64,000 nucleotides of DNA from NCBI GenBank assembly GCA_963706905.1, contig CAVPNY010000009.1, positions 1-64,000 on the forward strand. Reading direction: 5' to 3'. Under the pieces are notes generated by a model, which was given only the letters and a program-made list of their open reading frames with translations, did not search any database and had not been told where the DNA came from. Each line of letters opens with the position of its first letter. Position 1 is the stretch's first letter. Source of the stretch: CAVPNY01 sp963706905. Lineage in GTDB: Bacteria; Chloroflexota; Anaerolineae; Anaerolineales; UBA4823. Below are positions 34,469-43,800 of this stretch, in pieces. The position numbers were made by a program, and so were the translations under genes.

Positions 34469-35533
34469 TCACTGCCGCACATAGATAGGGTTGCTATATA
34501 TCCAACCCCTGCGGCGGCCTAGATAAGAGAGAAACACTTCAACCCGATAAACGCCGGGTTCGGTGGCGATAAATGTACAGACATCCCGGCTGCGCCAGGT
34601 TTTAACCAATTCGCCATCCTTTCGTAAATGGCACTCGGTTCGAACAGGTAAAGATATTTGCAGGGTAACGCCTTTCTCCAGGGAAAGAGTATCCCCCATG
34701 TAAAACAACCCATCCTCACCTTGAGCGGTAAAACGAAAACCACGCGTAGAGGCAGGGAGATCATAACCGATGAAAGCATGTCCCAGGCGCAGCGCATCCA
34801 GAATCTGGCGGCGGTCATCCATTGGAGTTCCGTTGGGCGGCTCAGGCACCAGGAGGTGGGTATTGACTGCCTGGAAGTGAAACTCATAGGGGAAGATCTT
34901 GCGATGGATTGGACCCAACGAAATGGGGAAGGCATGCGCATCAGAGCCGCCGATCGCAACCACCGGACGACCTTTTGCCAGTAACTCATCCCATTTACGC
35001 AAAGTTTGCGGAAACGGTCCCCGAGCAACCAGTCTTGGATTCAGTCCGTAAAGAAGCGCGGTGAATTTGCTTTTCATCAACGATTTAAATTCAGACATGG
35101 CGTTCCAGAGCTCGATACCGGTGAAATCCTGAACTTCCCAATTGACCCAGGAAATATCCGGTTCGCCAAAGGCCGGCGCAGCCGGGTCATTCGGATGCGC
35201 GATAAAGGCCAATCCACCGCTGTTGTGGACACCATCGATCAGCCGTTGGGGATCCTCCGCCAGACCGATCAGATCCCGGTTGGCGCCGAAGACAAGCAGG
35301 TGATTCTTCTGCGGGTCACGCCGGGTATCGTGGATCTCTTCACCGATCAAGAGCAACATCTGGCGATCCCCATCACGATAATAATCCATAAGCCCGCTTA
35401 CTAAAACGTTGTGATCTGTAACGATCACAGCATCCAGTCCAGCGCGCAAGGCTGCCTGGGCGATCTCGGCATGGGTGCCGCTCCCATCCGAGTAGGAGGT
35501 ATGCATGTGTAAGTTGATGACAAGTTCGTGCAT
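34469..35533 (-). CDS. PHP-domain metal-dependent phosphoesterase
   Basis: A 354-aa PHP-family protein: NLHMHTSYSDG and VTDHNVL near the N-terminus, IGEEIHD, FIAHPNDP and GGSDAHAFPISLG supply the metal ligands. It resembles the CehA/McbA branch. A C-terminal beta-rich part (ECHLRKDGELVKTW, YRVEVFLS) follows. Stand-alone, so probably a small-molecule phosphoesterase and not polymerase proofreading. Substrate unknown. Confidence 0.85.
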   Translation of the reverse strand: MHELVINLHMHTSYSDGSGTHAEIAQAALRAGLDAVIVTDHNVLVSGLMDYYRDGDRQMLLLIGEEIHDTRRDPQKNHLLVFGANRDLIGLAEDPQRLIDGVHNSGGLAFIAHPNDPAAPAFGEPDISWVNWEVQDFTGIELWNAMSEFKSLMKSKFTALLYGLNPRLVARGPFPQTLRKWDELLAKGRPVVAIGGSDAHAFPISLGPIHRKIFPYEFHFQAVNTHLLVPEPPNGTPMDDRRQILDALRLGHAFIGYDLPASTRGFRFTAQGEDGLFYMGDTLSLEKGVTLQISLPVRTECHLRKDGELVKTWRSRDVCTFIATEPGVYRVEVFLSYLGRRRGWIYSNPIYVRQ

Positions 35534-35615
35534 TGATGATTTGACGAAACCAGGAACGGAAGGTATAATCCGCCTGCTTAAGTAAGAATAGGCTAGAATA
35601 TTTCTGGAGGCAAGT

Positions 35616-35840
35616 GTGGAATTCTACCTGGACATCGCGATGATTATAACGTCAATTGCCTTGATTGCTAGTGTGATCTTGCAAAGTAAAGGCGCAGGCC
35701 TGGGTGGCTTTACAGGCGCGGATACCGGGAGTATATATACCGCTCGACGCGGTGTAGAGCGGACACTATTCCAGATTACGATCGGTCTGAGCGTCCTGTT
35801 CTTCTCCTTAGCGATTGCCACAGTCATGGCGACTGGATAG
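35616..35840 (+). CDS. secG: Preprotein translocase subunit SecG
   Basis: A 74-aa protein with two membrane helices flanking the conserved loop LQSKGAGLGGFTGADTGS, which is diagnostic for SecG. It assists SecYE-dependent export. The start is GTG 35616, with GGAGG 8 bases upstream. A terminator-like hairpin follows at 35886-35922. Confidence 0.93.
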   Translation: MEFYLDIAMIITSIALIASVILQSKGAGLGGFTGADTGSIYTARRGVERTLFQITIGLSVLFFSLAIATVMATG

Positions 35841-35885
35841 GACCTATAAGACAGGGTGACTAAGGCCGGATAGTTCGATAGATCG

Positions 35886-35922
35886 AGGGTGACTCGCGGC
35901 CGCTGCCAAGAGCGCCCTTTTT
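35886..35922 (+). terminator. Probable terminator after secG
   Basis: AGGGTG-A-CTC pairs with GAG-CGCCCT across a GC-rich 14-base loop, with one bulged A and one G-U, followed by TTTTTG. The downstream binding-protein gene starts only 11 bases later, so partial readthrough may feed it. Confidence 0.55.
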
Positions 35923-35932
35923 GTTTGCAGCT

Positions 35933-37621
35933 ATGAAAAAAATGCGTTGGCAGATTTTAATCCTGGTGCTGGCCCTGGTGGCAATTGGCGTATTGCTCAT
36001 CGGTCAACAACCCAACATACTTCCGACCTCTCCAGAGGTTGAACCCACCACAGGGGGGATTTATGCGGAAGGACTGATCGGTTCGCTTGGACGACTCAAT
36101 CCAGTACTAGATTTTTATAACCAACCCGATCGAGATGTCGATCGCCTGCTTTTCAGCAGCCTACTGCGCTTCAATGATCGCGGTCTACCCGTCCACGATC
36201 TGGTCGAATCGATGGGCATCTCCCAGGACGGTCGGATCTACAATTTCTCAATTCGAGAGAATGTCGTCTGGCATGACGGCAAACCATTGACCAGCGAGGA
36301 TGTTGTTTTTACCGTCGAGATGCTGCGCTCCCCGGATCTACCGGTTCCAGAGGATATCCGCGCTTTGTGGGAGACAGTGGAAGTCGAGGCTTTAAACGAG
36401 TACACCTTACAATTTCGCTTGCCGGAACCTTTCTCCCCGTTCCAGGATTACCTGACTTTTGGCATTCTCCCTAAACACCTCCTCGGTGATATCCCCGCCA
36501 GTGAAATGGTTGACGCTGGGTTTAACCTGCAACCAGTTGGAAGCGGACCATTCAAGTTCGATTCCATACTTGGCGAGGGAGATCAGATCAGCGGAGTGGT
36601 CTTGACACCGAATCCGGATTATTATGCCGAACCGCCCTTTATCGAAGAATTTATCTTTCGTTATTACCCTGACCACCAAACAGCAGTCACAGCCTACCAG
36701 GAAGGCGAAATCCAAGGAATCAGCCGAATAACAAACGAAATCCTTCCCGCCGCCCTGCAAGCGCCTGGGCTTAACCTGTATTCAGGACCCATCCCGCTCT
36801 TGTCAATGATTTTCCTGAATCTGGATAATCCAGAAGCGCCTTTTCTTCAAGATGGCAGTATTCGCCGTGCACTCTATATGGGCCTTAACCGGCAACACAT
36901 GATTGATGCGTTGCTGGGTAGCCAAGCAATTCTGGCTCATGGACCGATCTTCCCAAATAGCTGGGCCTATTATGCCGGTATAGAACACGTGCCATATGAT
37001 GCGGAAGGCGCCATCAGGATCTTGAGAGAAGCCGGGTATACGATCCCAGCTTCTGGGGGAAGCGTCCGAACAAACGAGGAAGGCCAAGCGTTAAACATCG
37101 AACTGGTTTATCCAGAAGATTCGAGCTATGAACCAATCGCACAGGCGATCGCCAGCGATTGGCGCGCGATTGGGGTTGGAGTTGAATTGAATCCAATGCC
37201 CTATGAAGAGGTGGTTAGCGCGTACCTGGAACCGCGCGCCTTCCAGGCAGCCCTGGTCGATTTGAATTTCTCCAGAACCCCCGACCCTGATCCCTACCCC
37301 TTCTGGCACCAGGCGCAGATCACAGGCGGTCAAAACTATGCAAAATGGGACGACCGCCAGGCCAGCGAATACCTGGAACAAGCCCGTATTGAGGTGGATA
37401 TCGAAGAGCGCACCCGGCTTTACAACAATTTCCAGGTGCGCTTTGCCAGCGAGCTGCCCTCCCTGCCACTCTTTTATCCAATTTACAATTATGCGGTGGA
37501 TGAGCAGGTTCAGGGAGTCACTATGGGGCCATTGTATGATCCAAGCGATCGCCTGGTCACCGCGCCCCAATGGTTCTTACTTGCCGGGCGCGCCCCAGCT
37601 GAGAATACACCAACTCCTTAG
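35933..37621 (+). CDS. Peptide/nickel-type ABC transporter substrate-binding protein
   Basis: A 562-aa SBP family 5 protein with an N-terminal signal or anchor segment (about 6-24) and no lipobox. Typical stretches are YNFSIRENVVWHDGKPLTSEDVVFT, NPDYYAEPPFIEEFIFRY, IRRALYMGLNRQHMID and a C-terminal YNNFQVRFASELPSLPLFYP. It would bind oligopeptides or similar ligands outside the membrane. The rest of the transporter is not adjacent. The start is ATG 35933; an upstream TTG at 35921 is less likely. Confidence 0.9.
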   Translation: MKKMRWQILILVLALVAIGVLLIGQQPNILPTSPEVEPTTGGIYAEGLIGSLGRLNPVLDFYNQPDRDVDRLLFSSLLRFNDRGLPVHDLVESMGISQDGRIYNFSIRENVVWHDGKPLTSEDVVFTVEMLRSPDLPVPEDIRALWETVEVEALNEYTLQFRLPEPFSPFQDYLTFGILPKHLLGDIPASEMVDAGFNLQPVGSGPFKFDSILGEGDQISGVVLTPNPDYYAEPPFIEEFIFRYYPDHQTAVTAYQEGEIQGISRITNEILPAALQAPGLNLYSGPIPLLSMIFLNLDNPEAPFLQDGSIRRALYMGLNRQHMIDALLGSQAILAHGPIFPNSWAYYAGIEHVPYDAEGAIRILREAGYTIPASGGSVRTNEEGQALNIELVYPEDSSYEPIAQAIASDWRAIGVGVELNPMPYEEVVSAYLEPRAFQAALVDLNFSRTPDPDPYPFWHQAQITGGQNYAKWDDRQASEYLEQARIEVDIEERTRLYNNFQVRFASELPSLPLFYPIYNYAVDEQVQGVTMGPLYDPSDRLVTAPQWFLLAGRAPAENTPTP

Positions 37622-37669
37622 TCGAACAGTTTCCCTTCCCTAAAAAGGCGATGTCGATCAGGGAATTTT

Positions 37670-40108
37670 TCACGGCGTGCGATCATACAATTCCCGGTAG
37701 ATGGTAAAAATCTCGTAGATCCCCCTAATATAATTACGCGTTTCCTCAAAGCGAATAACTTCCAGAAATAGATCTGGATCGGGCGGCACCAGCGCTTTCC
37801 AGGCTGCGGCGTTGCCTGGGCCGCCATTGTAGGCTGCCAAGGCAGCATAAACATCGCCATCCAGGAAACCACGCTGACGGTTTATGTAATCGCTTCCCAG
37901 GGTGAGGTTGATTACCGGTCGATAAAGATCTTCAGATGTAAAATCTGGCGGCCATCCCAGGTTTGCTGCGATCTCCTCCCCAGTAGCCGGGATGATCTGC
38001 ATCAAGCCACGCGCGCCAGCCGAAGAGCGCACAAAACCTTCAAAGAGGCTCTCCTGGCGCACCATGCTCAGTAAGAATAGCGGGTGAAAATTATAGGTCT
38101 GGCTGGCTTGAATAATCAAGTCCTTGAAATAGGGGCCAAAGCGGACATGGCTGAAATAAGGCGGCGCGCTCAGTGAGGCGGCATCATCCATCCCAGCCAG
38201 GGTCAGCACGCGCCGGATAGCCAGGATACCCGAGCGATATAACCCAAGGTCGATCAAATGATTGGCCAGGCGGAAGGTGCTGGCCGGGTCCGATTCGATC
38301 GAGGTGCGTAAATCTTCAAATTCAGCGCGGGCTTCTTCATATAATCCCAGGCGCCAAAATTCATTACCGCGCTCGAAACGGGGATCACTGAGCAGTGATC
38401 CTGGGCCAGACAGATCCGTATCTTCTGGCAGGTCAAAAACGGTTACAACCCAACCCTCTGCCTCCTCACGCTCGGCCTGCATATCGAAGGAGAAGTTATA
38501 TTCCTGCGGCGGTGTAAAAGGCTCAACGTCCTGCAACACATCCTGGGCGCGCTCGCTGTAATATCCGGTGGGATCGAGAGCAACCGCCTGTTGAAAATCT
38601 GCTTCAGCGCTATCCGCCTCTCCGAGCGCCTGGCGAGATTTCCCGCTCCAGAAATAGGCCGCGGCGCGATCTCCCAATTCAGTAGATTGGACCACGGCAT
38701 CCTGGAACATTGTATAGGCAGCTGCATAATTTGCCAGCCGGTAGCGGGTGATGCCAGCCAGAAATAATGCCCGTTGGGCGTATTCTGAACTCGGGTAATC
38801 TCCAGCGGTCTGTTTCCACAATTTGGCGGCGCGCTCCAGCTTGGCGCCACGTTCCGCCACACTGGCAGCCTGGAAAAGCATCTCCGCGGCGCGGGCATGA
38901 GTCGGCGCCGCCTTCACGAAATCCTCCAACACCTGGCTTGCTGCAAGGTATTCATCTAACTGGTACCACAGGGTATAGGCTTTTTCATCCCAGGCTTCGT
39001 CCCAGTATTCTGACTCCGGGTAAGATTGGATCAGTTTGTCCCACAACTCGATCGCCGCTTGATGCTCACCCAACCCGCTGGAAGCCAACCCTTTATAGAA
39101 GAGGGTCTTATCAGCATCATCCGGATCGGTTTGCAGGTAACGGTCAAAGGCAGCCACGGCGACAGCATATTGTCCGGCGTAATAATCCACCAGGCCGCGC
39201 TGAAATTCGTCCACCGGCACACCGGCATCGACCAACTCCAACAAGGCGAGATAGGAGTCATATGAACGGGGGTAATTCTGCACCGCTTCGAGGTAGGCTG
39301 CATAGGCCTCTTCTTCTTCCCCCAGAGCAGCATGCAGACCACCTATCCACAGCTTCATGCGCGCCTTGACATAGTCATCGGTAGTCTGGTCGAAAATATC
39401 CTGGTATACAACCATAGCAGTCGCCAGATCGCCCGACAACTCGTAAGCCCGCCCCAGGCCAATTTCCAGGTCCTTGCCCTGTTCAATGCGCGGCGCCTGG
39501 ATGGCTGCCTGGTAAGCGTCTATTGCCCCAAGGTAATCACCGATATTAAACAGGGCATCCCCGCGCCGCGCCTGCACTGCACTATCGATCACTCCAGGCC
39601 GGTATTCCAAATAACGAGCATACGCTTCGGCAGCCTCGCTGTATCGTTGCTGCGCCTCAAGAGTCTGCGCCAGGAAGAAATACGCTTCCGGCAAATAGGC
39701 AAACGCGCTTTCATCAATCGTCAGGGCATCTAACACACCCTGAGCCTGCTCATAATCACCCGCCAGGAAGTGAGTGCGCCCGATTCCCAGACGGGCAGCG
39801 GCCTGCACCTCAGGGTCCAGGCTGGTTTCCAAGGCAGTCTGGTACTCACTCAAAGCCATTTCCCAATCCCCATAGAATAGCTCCTGATCGCCAAGGGTAA
39901 CGCGGGCCGCAGGCAGCGGTGTGGGCGTAGGAGGTGGTGTGGGTGTGGGCGTGATGGTGGGTGTAGCAGAAGGCTGGGCGGTCGCCAGCGACTCCGGCGC
40001 TGACTCTTGAGATATCCTTCCGGGAAGATTACAGGAAACGATAGATACCGCTAAAACCAGATAGATTACGGCTTTAATCGAGGCGAGACATGAACGCGAC
40101 GATAACAC
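37670..40108 (-). CDS. TPR-rich lipoprotein lytic transglycosylase
   Basis: The 812-aa protein begins with a lipoprotein signal (lipobox near SIVSC) and a TPTPTP stalk. About ten TPR-like helical repeats follow (residues 70-560, for example ALSEYQTALETSLDPEVQAA). The C-terminal SLT domain has catalytic Glu in VRQESLFEG, then SSAGARGLMQIIPATG and ALAAYNGGPGNAAAW. This resembles Slt70-like soluble lytic transglycosylases that cleave glycan strands. The start is GTG 40108, which is uncertain because a TTGACA lies only 14 bases upstream. Divergent from polB. Confidence 0.9.
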   Translation of the reverse strand: MLSSRSCLASIKAVIYLVLAVSIVSCNLPGRISQESAPESLATAQPSATPTITPTPTPPPTPTPLPAARVTLGDQELFYGDWEMALSEYQTALETSLDPEVQAAARLGIGRTHFLAGDYEQAQGVLDALTIDESAFAYLPEAYFFLAQTLEAQQRYSEAAEAYARYLEYRPGVIDSAVQARRGDALFNIGDYLGAIDAYQAAIQAPRIEQGKDLEIGLGRAYELSGDLATAMVVYQDIFDQTTDDYVKARMKLWIGGLHAALGEEEEAYAAYLEAVQNYPRSYDSYLALLELVDAGVPVDEFQRGLVDYYAGQYAVAVAAFDRYLQTDPDDADKTLFYKGLASSGLGEHQAAIELWDKLIQSYPESEYWDEAWDEKAYTLWYQLDEYLAASQVLEDFVKAAPTHARAAEMLFQAASVAERGAKLERAAKLWKQTAGDYPSSEYAQRALFLAGITRYRLANYAAAYTMFQDAVVQSTELGDRAAAYFWSGKSRQALGEADSAEADFQQAVALDPTGYYSERAQDVLQDVEPFTPPQEYNFSFDMQAEREEAEGWVVTVFDLPEDTDLSGPGSLLSDPRFERGNEFWRLGLYEEARAEFEDLRTSIESDPASTFRLANHLIDLGLYRSGILAIRRVLTLAGMDDAASLSAPPYFSHVRFGPYFKDLIIQASQTYNFHPLFLLSMVRQESLFEGFVRSSAGARGLMQIIPATGEEIAANLGWPPDFTSEDLYRPVINLTLGSDYINRQRGFLDGDVYAALAAYNGGPGNAAAWKALVPPDPDLFLEVIRFEETRNYIRGIYEIFTIYRELYDRTP

Positions 40109-40130
40109 AGGGGACAGGCAGTGTCAATAT

Positions 40131-40152
40131 AGAACATATTTTCTAGTATAAT
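40131..40152 (+). promoter_or_regulatory. polB promoter region with SOS-type box
   Basis: AGAACATATTTTCT (40131-40144) matches the perfect palindrome at 6712-6725 at 13 of 14 positions and lies directly before TATAAT (40147-40152). The -35 is weak. The box sits between the divergent lytic transglycosylase and polB starts, so it could affect both. Confidence 0.6.
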
Positions 40153-40178
40153 CATACTATCCTCCCAGGCGGGGGAGC

Positions 40179-42518
40179 TTGATGCCAGAGATCACCGGTT
40201 GGTTGTTCGACATGTACGCTGGACCCACAGAGGAAGTGGTGCTGTGGGTGCTGGGCGATGACGGCGCCCGCCATCGCCTGTGGCAGCCCTTCCCGGTCAC
40301 TTTTTATGCAGCCGGCCCAGCCCCACTCTTGCGCGCGCTGTGGCGTTACCTCGAGACCCAGCCGGTTGCGGTAACCCTGGCCCGCGCCGAGCGTCGGGAT
40401 CTGTTCCAGCCTGATCCATTGGCCGTGCTGGCCATACAGGTCAGCCAGCCGGCCGCCCAGCCGCGCCTCTTCCAACAGGTCAGCCGGGAATTTCCTGCCC
40501 TGAGCTACTACGACGCTGACGTGGTCCTGACCCTGCGCTACGCGGCCGCGCAGGGAGTCTTCCCGCTGGCACGCTGCCGGGTGCTGACCAGCCCGGAGGG
40601 TCAGGTGCAACAGATCACCGCCCTGGACTCGCCCTGGGAGCTCGATCCAGTCCCGCCGCCCCTGCGCGTCCTGTCGCTGGAGCCAGACAGTGACCCAGCG
40701 CACGCCACCCCGACTCGCGTGGCGCTGCGCTGTGAGCGCAGCCAATACCGTCTGCCGCTGGCGCCGGCACGCTCCCTGCTAGTCGGGTTGCGCGCCATTC
40801 TGGAGCGCCACGACCCGGACCTGCTGCTCAGCTCCTGGGGCGACACCTGGCTGCTGCCTCACCTGCTCGACCTGTCCCAAAAGACCGGCCTGCCCCTGCC
40901 ACTCAATCGCGAGCCTGATCGACCAGTTGAGCACCGCCCAGAGCGCACTTATTTCTCTTACGGACAGGTGGTCTACCAGGGGCGCCAGGTGCTGCTCTCC
41001 GGGCGCTGGCATATCGACCGCTACAACGCCATGCTGTTCCACGACTATGGCATGGACGGCATCCTGGAGCTGGCGCGGGTCACTTCCTTGCCCGCTCAGA
41101 TCGCGGCGCGGGTCTCGCCGGGCAGCGGTATCTCGGCCATGCAGATGCTGACCGCCCTGCGGTTGGGCATCTTGATCCCCTGGCACAAACAGCAGGCTGA
41201 ACGCCAAAAGACTGCCCTCGACCTGCTGCGCGCCGACCAGGGTGGGCTGGTCTACCAGCCCACTGTCGGCCTGCACCACGATGTAGCCGAGATCGATTTT
41301 ATCTCGATGTACCCCAGCATCATGGTGCGCTTCAATATCTCGCCGGAGACGGTTGGCTCCAGCCGTGCGATTGCCGAGGCCGCTCTGGAGTTGGGCACGC
41401 CGTGCGACCGCGGGTCGCCCGATTCCCAACCGCCTGGCCTGGTGCCGCAGACCCTGGCCCCTCTGCTAGAGAAGCGCCTGACTCTCAAGAGGCGCGTGGC
41501 AACCCTGCCGGCCTGGCACCCGCAGCGCAAGGCTTACCAGGCACGCGCCTCTGCTCACAAATGGCTGCTGGTGACCTGCTTCGGCTATCTGGGATACAAG
41601 AACGCCCGCTTCGGGCGGATCGAGGCCCACGAGGCCGTGACTGCCTTCGGCCGCGAGGCCCTGCTGCGCGCCAAGGAGGCGGCCGAGGACCTGGGATTCA
41701 GCGTGCTGCATATGTACGTGGATGGGCTGTGGGTCACCCGGCCCGGGGCCTCCTGCGCCGCTGACCTGCAGCCTTTGCTGGACGAGATCCTGGAGCGTAC
41801 CGGCCTGCCGATCGCCCTGGAGGGCATCTACCGCTGGGTGGCCTTTCTGCCCTCGCGGGTCAATGAGCGCGTGCCGGTCGCCAACCGATACTTCGGCGTC
41901 TTCCAGGACGGCTCGGTGAAGCTGCGCGGGATCGAAGCCCGCCGGCGCGACACGCCGCCTTTCATCGCCCAGACCCAACTGGCTATCCTGGCCGCCCTGG
42001 CCCAGGCATATCACGGAGACCCGCAGGAGCTGCCCCTGGGGCAGGTGCTGGCTCTGCTGCGCCGCCAGCTAAAGGCCCTGCGCCAGGGCAGCCCGCCGCC
42101 CGAATCGCTGCTGGTGGCCCAGAAACTCAGCCGGGCGCTGGACGAGTTCCGCACACCCTCGCCAGTGGCGCGCGCCGCCGCCCAATTACAAGCCGCGGGC
42201 AAATCTACAAGCCCCGGCCAGCGCATCCGCTTTTTATACACACGAGGCGATCCTGGGGTGCAAGCCTGGGATCTGCCGCAGGCGCCCGACCCGGCCAGCC
42301 TGGATGCCGCCCGCTACAGCGAGCTGCTGTTACGCGCGGCGGGGACAATGCTGGAGCCGTTTGGGATCAGCGAGGACCTGCTGCGCCAGTGGCTGTTTAG
42401 CAATGCGGCCTACGCCGCCCCGCCTGGGGTGATGCCAACCAGGCGGACCACGCTGCCGCTGCTGGAGCGCGCCCGGCCTGCCCGGGAAAGCCAGCCTGGA
42501 AGCCAGGAGCTGACCTGA
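40179..42518 (+). CDS. Divergent family B DNA polymerase
   Basis: The 779-aa protein has motif A DFISMYPSI (372-380), a motif B-like KWLLVTCFGYLGYKNARFG (from 460) and motif C reading YVDGLW (512-517). In replicative PolB motif C is YGDTDS; here the second Asp, a metal ligand, is Leu516. The exonuclease part is also altered: DxE reads LSLEPD (164-169), and Exo II lacks its Asn and Asp, though YxxxD-like HDYGMD remains. Catalysis is therefore uncertain. GC content is visibly far above the neighbours, hinting at transfer. GGGGGAG precedes the ATG. An SOS-type box lies in the promoter. Confidence 0.85.
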   Translation: MMPEITGWLFDMYAGPTEEVVLWVLGDDGARHRLWQPFPVTFYAAGPAPLLRALWRYLETQPVAVTLARAERRDLFQPDPLAVLAIQVSQPAAQPRLFQQVSREFPALSYYDADVVLTLRYAAAQGVFPLARCRVLTSPEGQVQQITALDSPWELDPVPPPLRVLSLEPDSDPAHATPTRVALRCERSQYRLPLAPARSLLVGLRAILERHDPDLLLSSWGDTWLLPHLLDLSQKTGLPLPLNREPDRPVEHRPERTYFSYGQVVYQGRQVLLSGRWHIDRYNAMLFHDYGMDGILELARVTSLPAQIAARVSPGSGISAMQMLTALRLGILIPWHKQQAERQKTALDLLRADQGGLVYQPTVGLHHDVAEIDFISMYPSIMVRFNISPETVGSSRAIAEAALELGTPCDRGSPDSQPPGLVPQTLAPLLEKRLTLKRRVATLPAWHPQRKAYQARASAHKWLLVTCFGYLGYKNARFGRIEAHEAVTAFGREALLRAKEAAEDLGFSVLHMYVDGLWVTRPGASCAADLQPLLDEILERTGLPIALEGIYRWVAFLPSRVNERVPVANRYFGVFQDGSVKLRGIEARRRDTPPFIAQTQLAILAALAQAYHGDPQELPLGQVLALLRRQLKALRQGSPPPESLLVAQKLSRALDEFRTPSPVARAAAQLQAAGKSTSPGQRIRFLYTRGDPGVQAWDLPQAPDPASLDAARYSELLLRAAGTMLEPFGISEDLLRQWLFSNAAYAAPPGVMPTRRTTLPLLERARPARESQPGSQELT

Positions 42519-42619
42519 GCTAAACAATCGGGTTGTATAATCACAGCAATATAAAGTGAAGACAGATTAAGCAGGATTTCATTGGTTGGAAAATTGCCCA
42601 AATTTGTTGGTATGGAGAG

Positions 42620-43793
42620 ATGAAAATGACCCCACAAACAGAACCATTCATAACAGTTCTGGATCAACTCAGAGCCATCCTCAAGCCCTACGAAAAACAC
42701 CTGGTGGTCAAATCTGGCCCGGGAGGGGATTATTACCTGGAAACACGCCATCAGATGAAGAACAAACAGCCGCTGTTCTTCGGCTCGGTTAAGGCTCAGA
42801 AGAACTATGTCAGCTTCTACCTGATGCCGGTTTATGTTTTCCCAGACCTGCTCGACAGCGCATCGCCCGAACTGAAGAAACGGATGCAGGGCAAGTCCTG
42901 CTTCAACTTTAAGGCGACCGATCCGGCATTGTTTGCCGAATTAGCTTCTCTGACAGAAAAAGGTTTCGCACGCTATCAACAAGAAGGATTGCTAGAAGTA
43001 GATTCTGGCATTGAGGAGTACCCCCGTATGTCCCAACAGATCGACCTGATCGAAGTTGATGCTCTGAATGTAGAAGAGGCTGGTTTTTTCTGCTACATGA
43101 GCAAGCCCAAAAGCGAAGGGTATCAACGGAAACTTCACTGGCTGAAAGCGCGCTTTGCTGAGGGGATGCGGATCAAGATGCTCCGACTTCCCGAGCGCGG
43201 ATTCATCGAATACATCCCTGGGGAATATGCCTGGAGGCCGGTCGATGCGCGCGGGTATATGTTTATTCACTGCTTATGGATTGTCGGGCGGAGTAAAAAG
43301 AAGGGATATGCAACACTCCTGCTAAATGAGTGCATCGCTGATGCCCAAAAAGCCGGGATGCAAGGCGTGGTAATGGTCACCAGCCGAGGAAACTGGTTAG
43401 TTGACAAAAAACCCTTGCTCAAGCTGGGTTTCGAGATGATTGATCAGGCTCCGCCTGCGTTTGAGTTGCTGAGCGTTGAAATTCAGCGAGGCGCCATCGC
43501 CGGCTTTTACCAGTGGCTGGCAAGATAAAATGGATCGTCTTGGCACAGGCTTGACAGTCTTCCGCACCGACCAGTGCCCCTATATCGAGAACGCTGTCAC
43601 GGCGGCTCTCGAAGCTGCACAAGAAGCCGACATCCCAAGCCAGGTGATTGAGCTAAAGAGCAGCCAGGAGGTGCGCGACCTGGCGCCTTGCGCCTACGGG
43701 GTGTTCAGTATCGTCGTAAACGGGCAATTGCTGTCCTATTTCGGCCTGGGTAAGGCAGATTTGCTTCAGCGCCTGACGAAACCAGCCTGCTGA
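42620..43793 (+). pseudogene. GNAT acetyltransferase with YoaP-like C-terminal domain, frameshifted
   Basis: The first frame (42620-43528) has a DUF1801-like N-terminus (FGSVKAQKNYVSFYLMPVY) and then a GNAT domain (HCLWIVGRSKKKGYATLLLN, VVMVTSRGNWLVDKKPLLKL). The second frame (to 43793) carries the YoaP-like tail (GLTVFRTDQCPYIENAV, APCAYGVFSIVVNGQLLSY). Removing one T at about 43476-43477 joins them as LLSVKFSEAPSP. GNAT proteins move acyl groups from acetyl-CoA; the substrate is unknown. The N-terminal segment fused to GNAT-YoaP is unusual. Confidence 0.75.
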
Positions 43794-43800
43794 GGACAAC

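Noticed and set aside
40152..42527. Several 60-216-codon minus-strand frames across the polymerase gene
   Set aside because: High GC removes stop codons from antisense frames; the plus-strand protein has polymerase motifs throughout.
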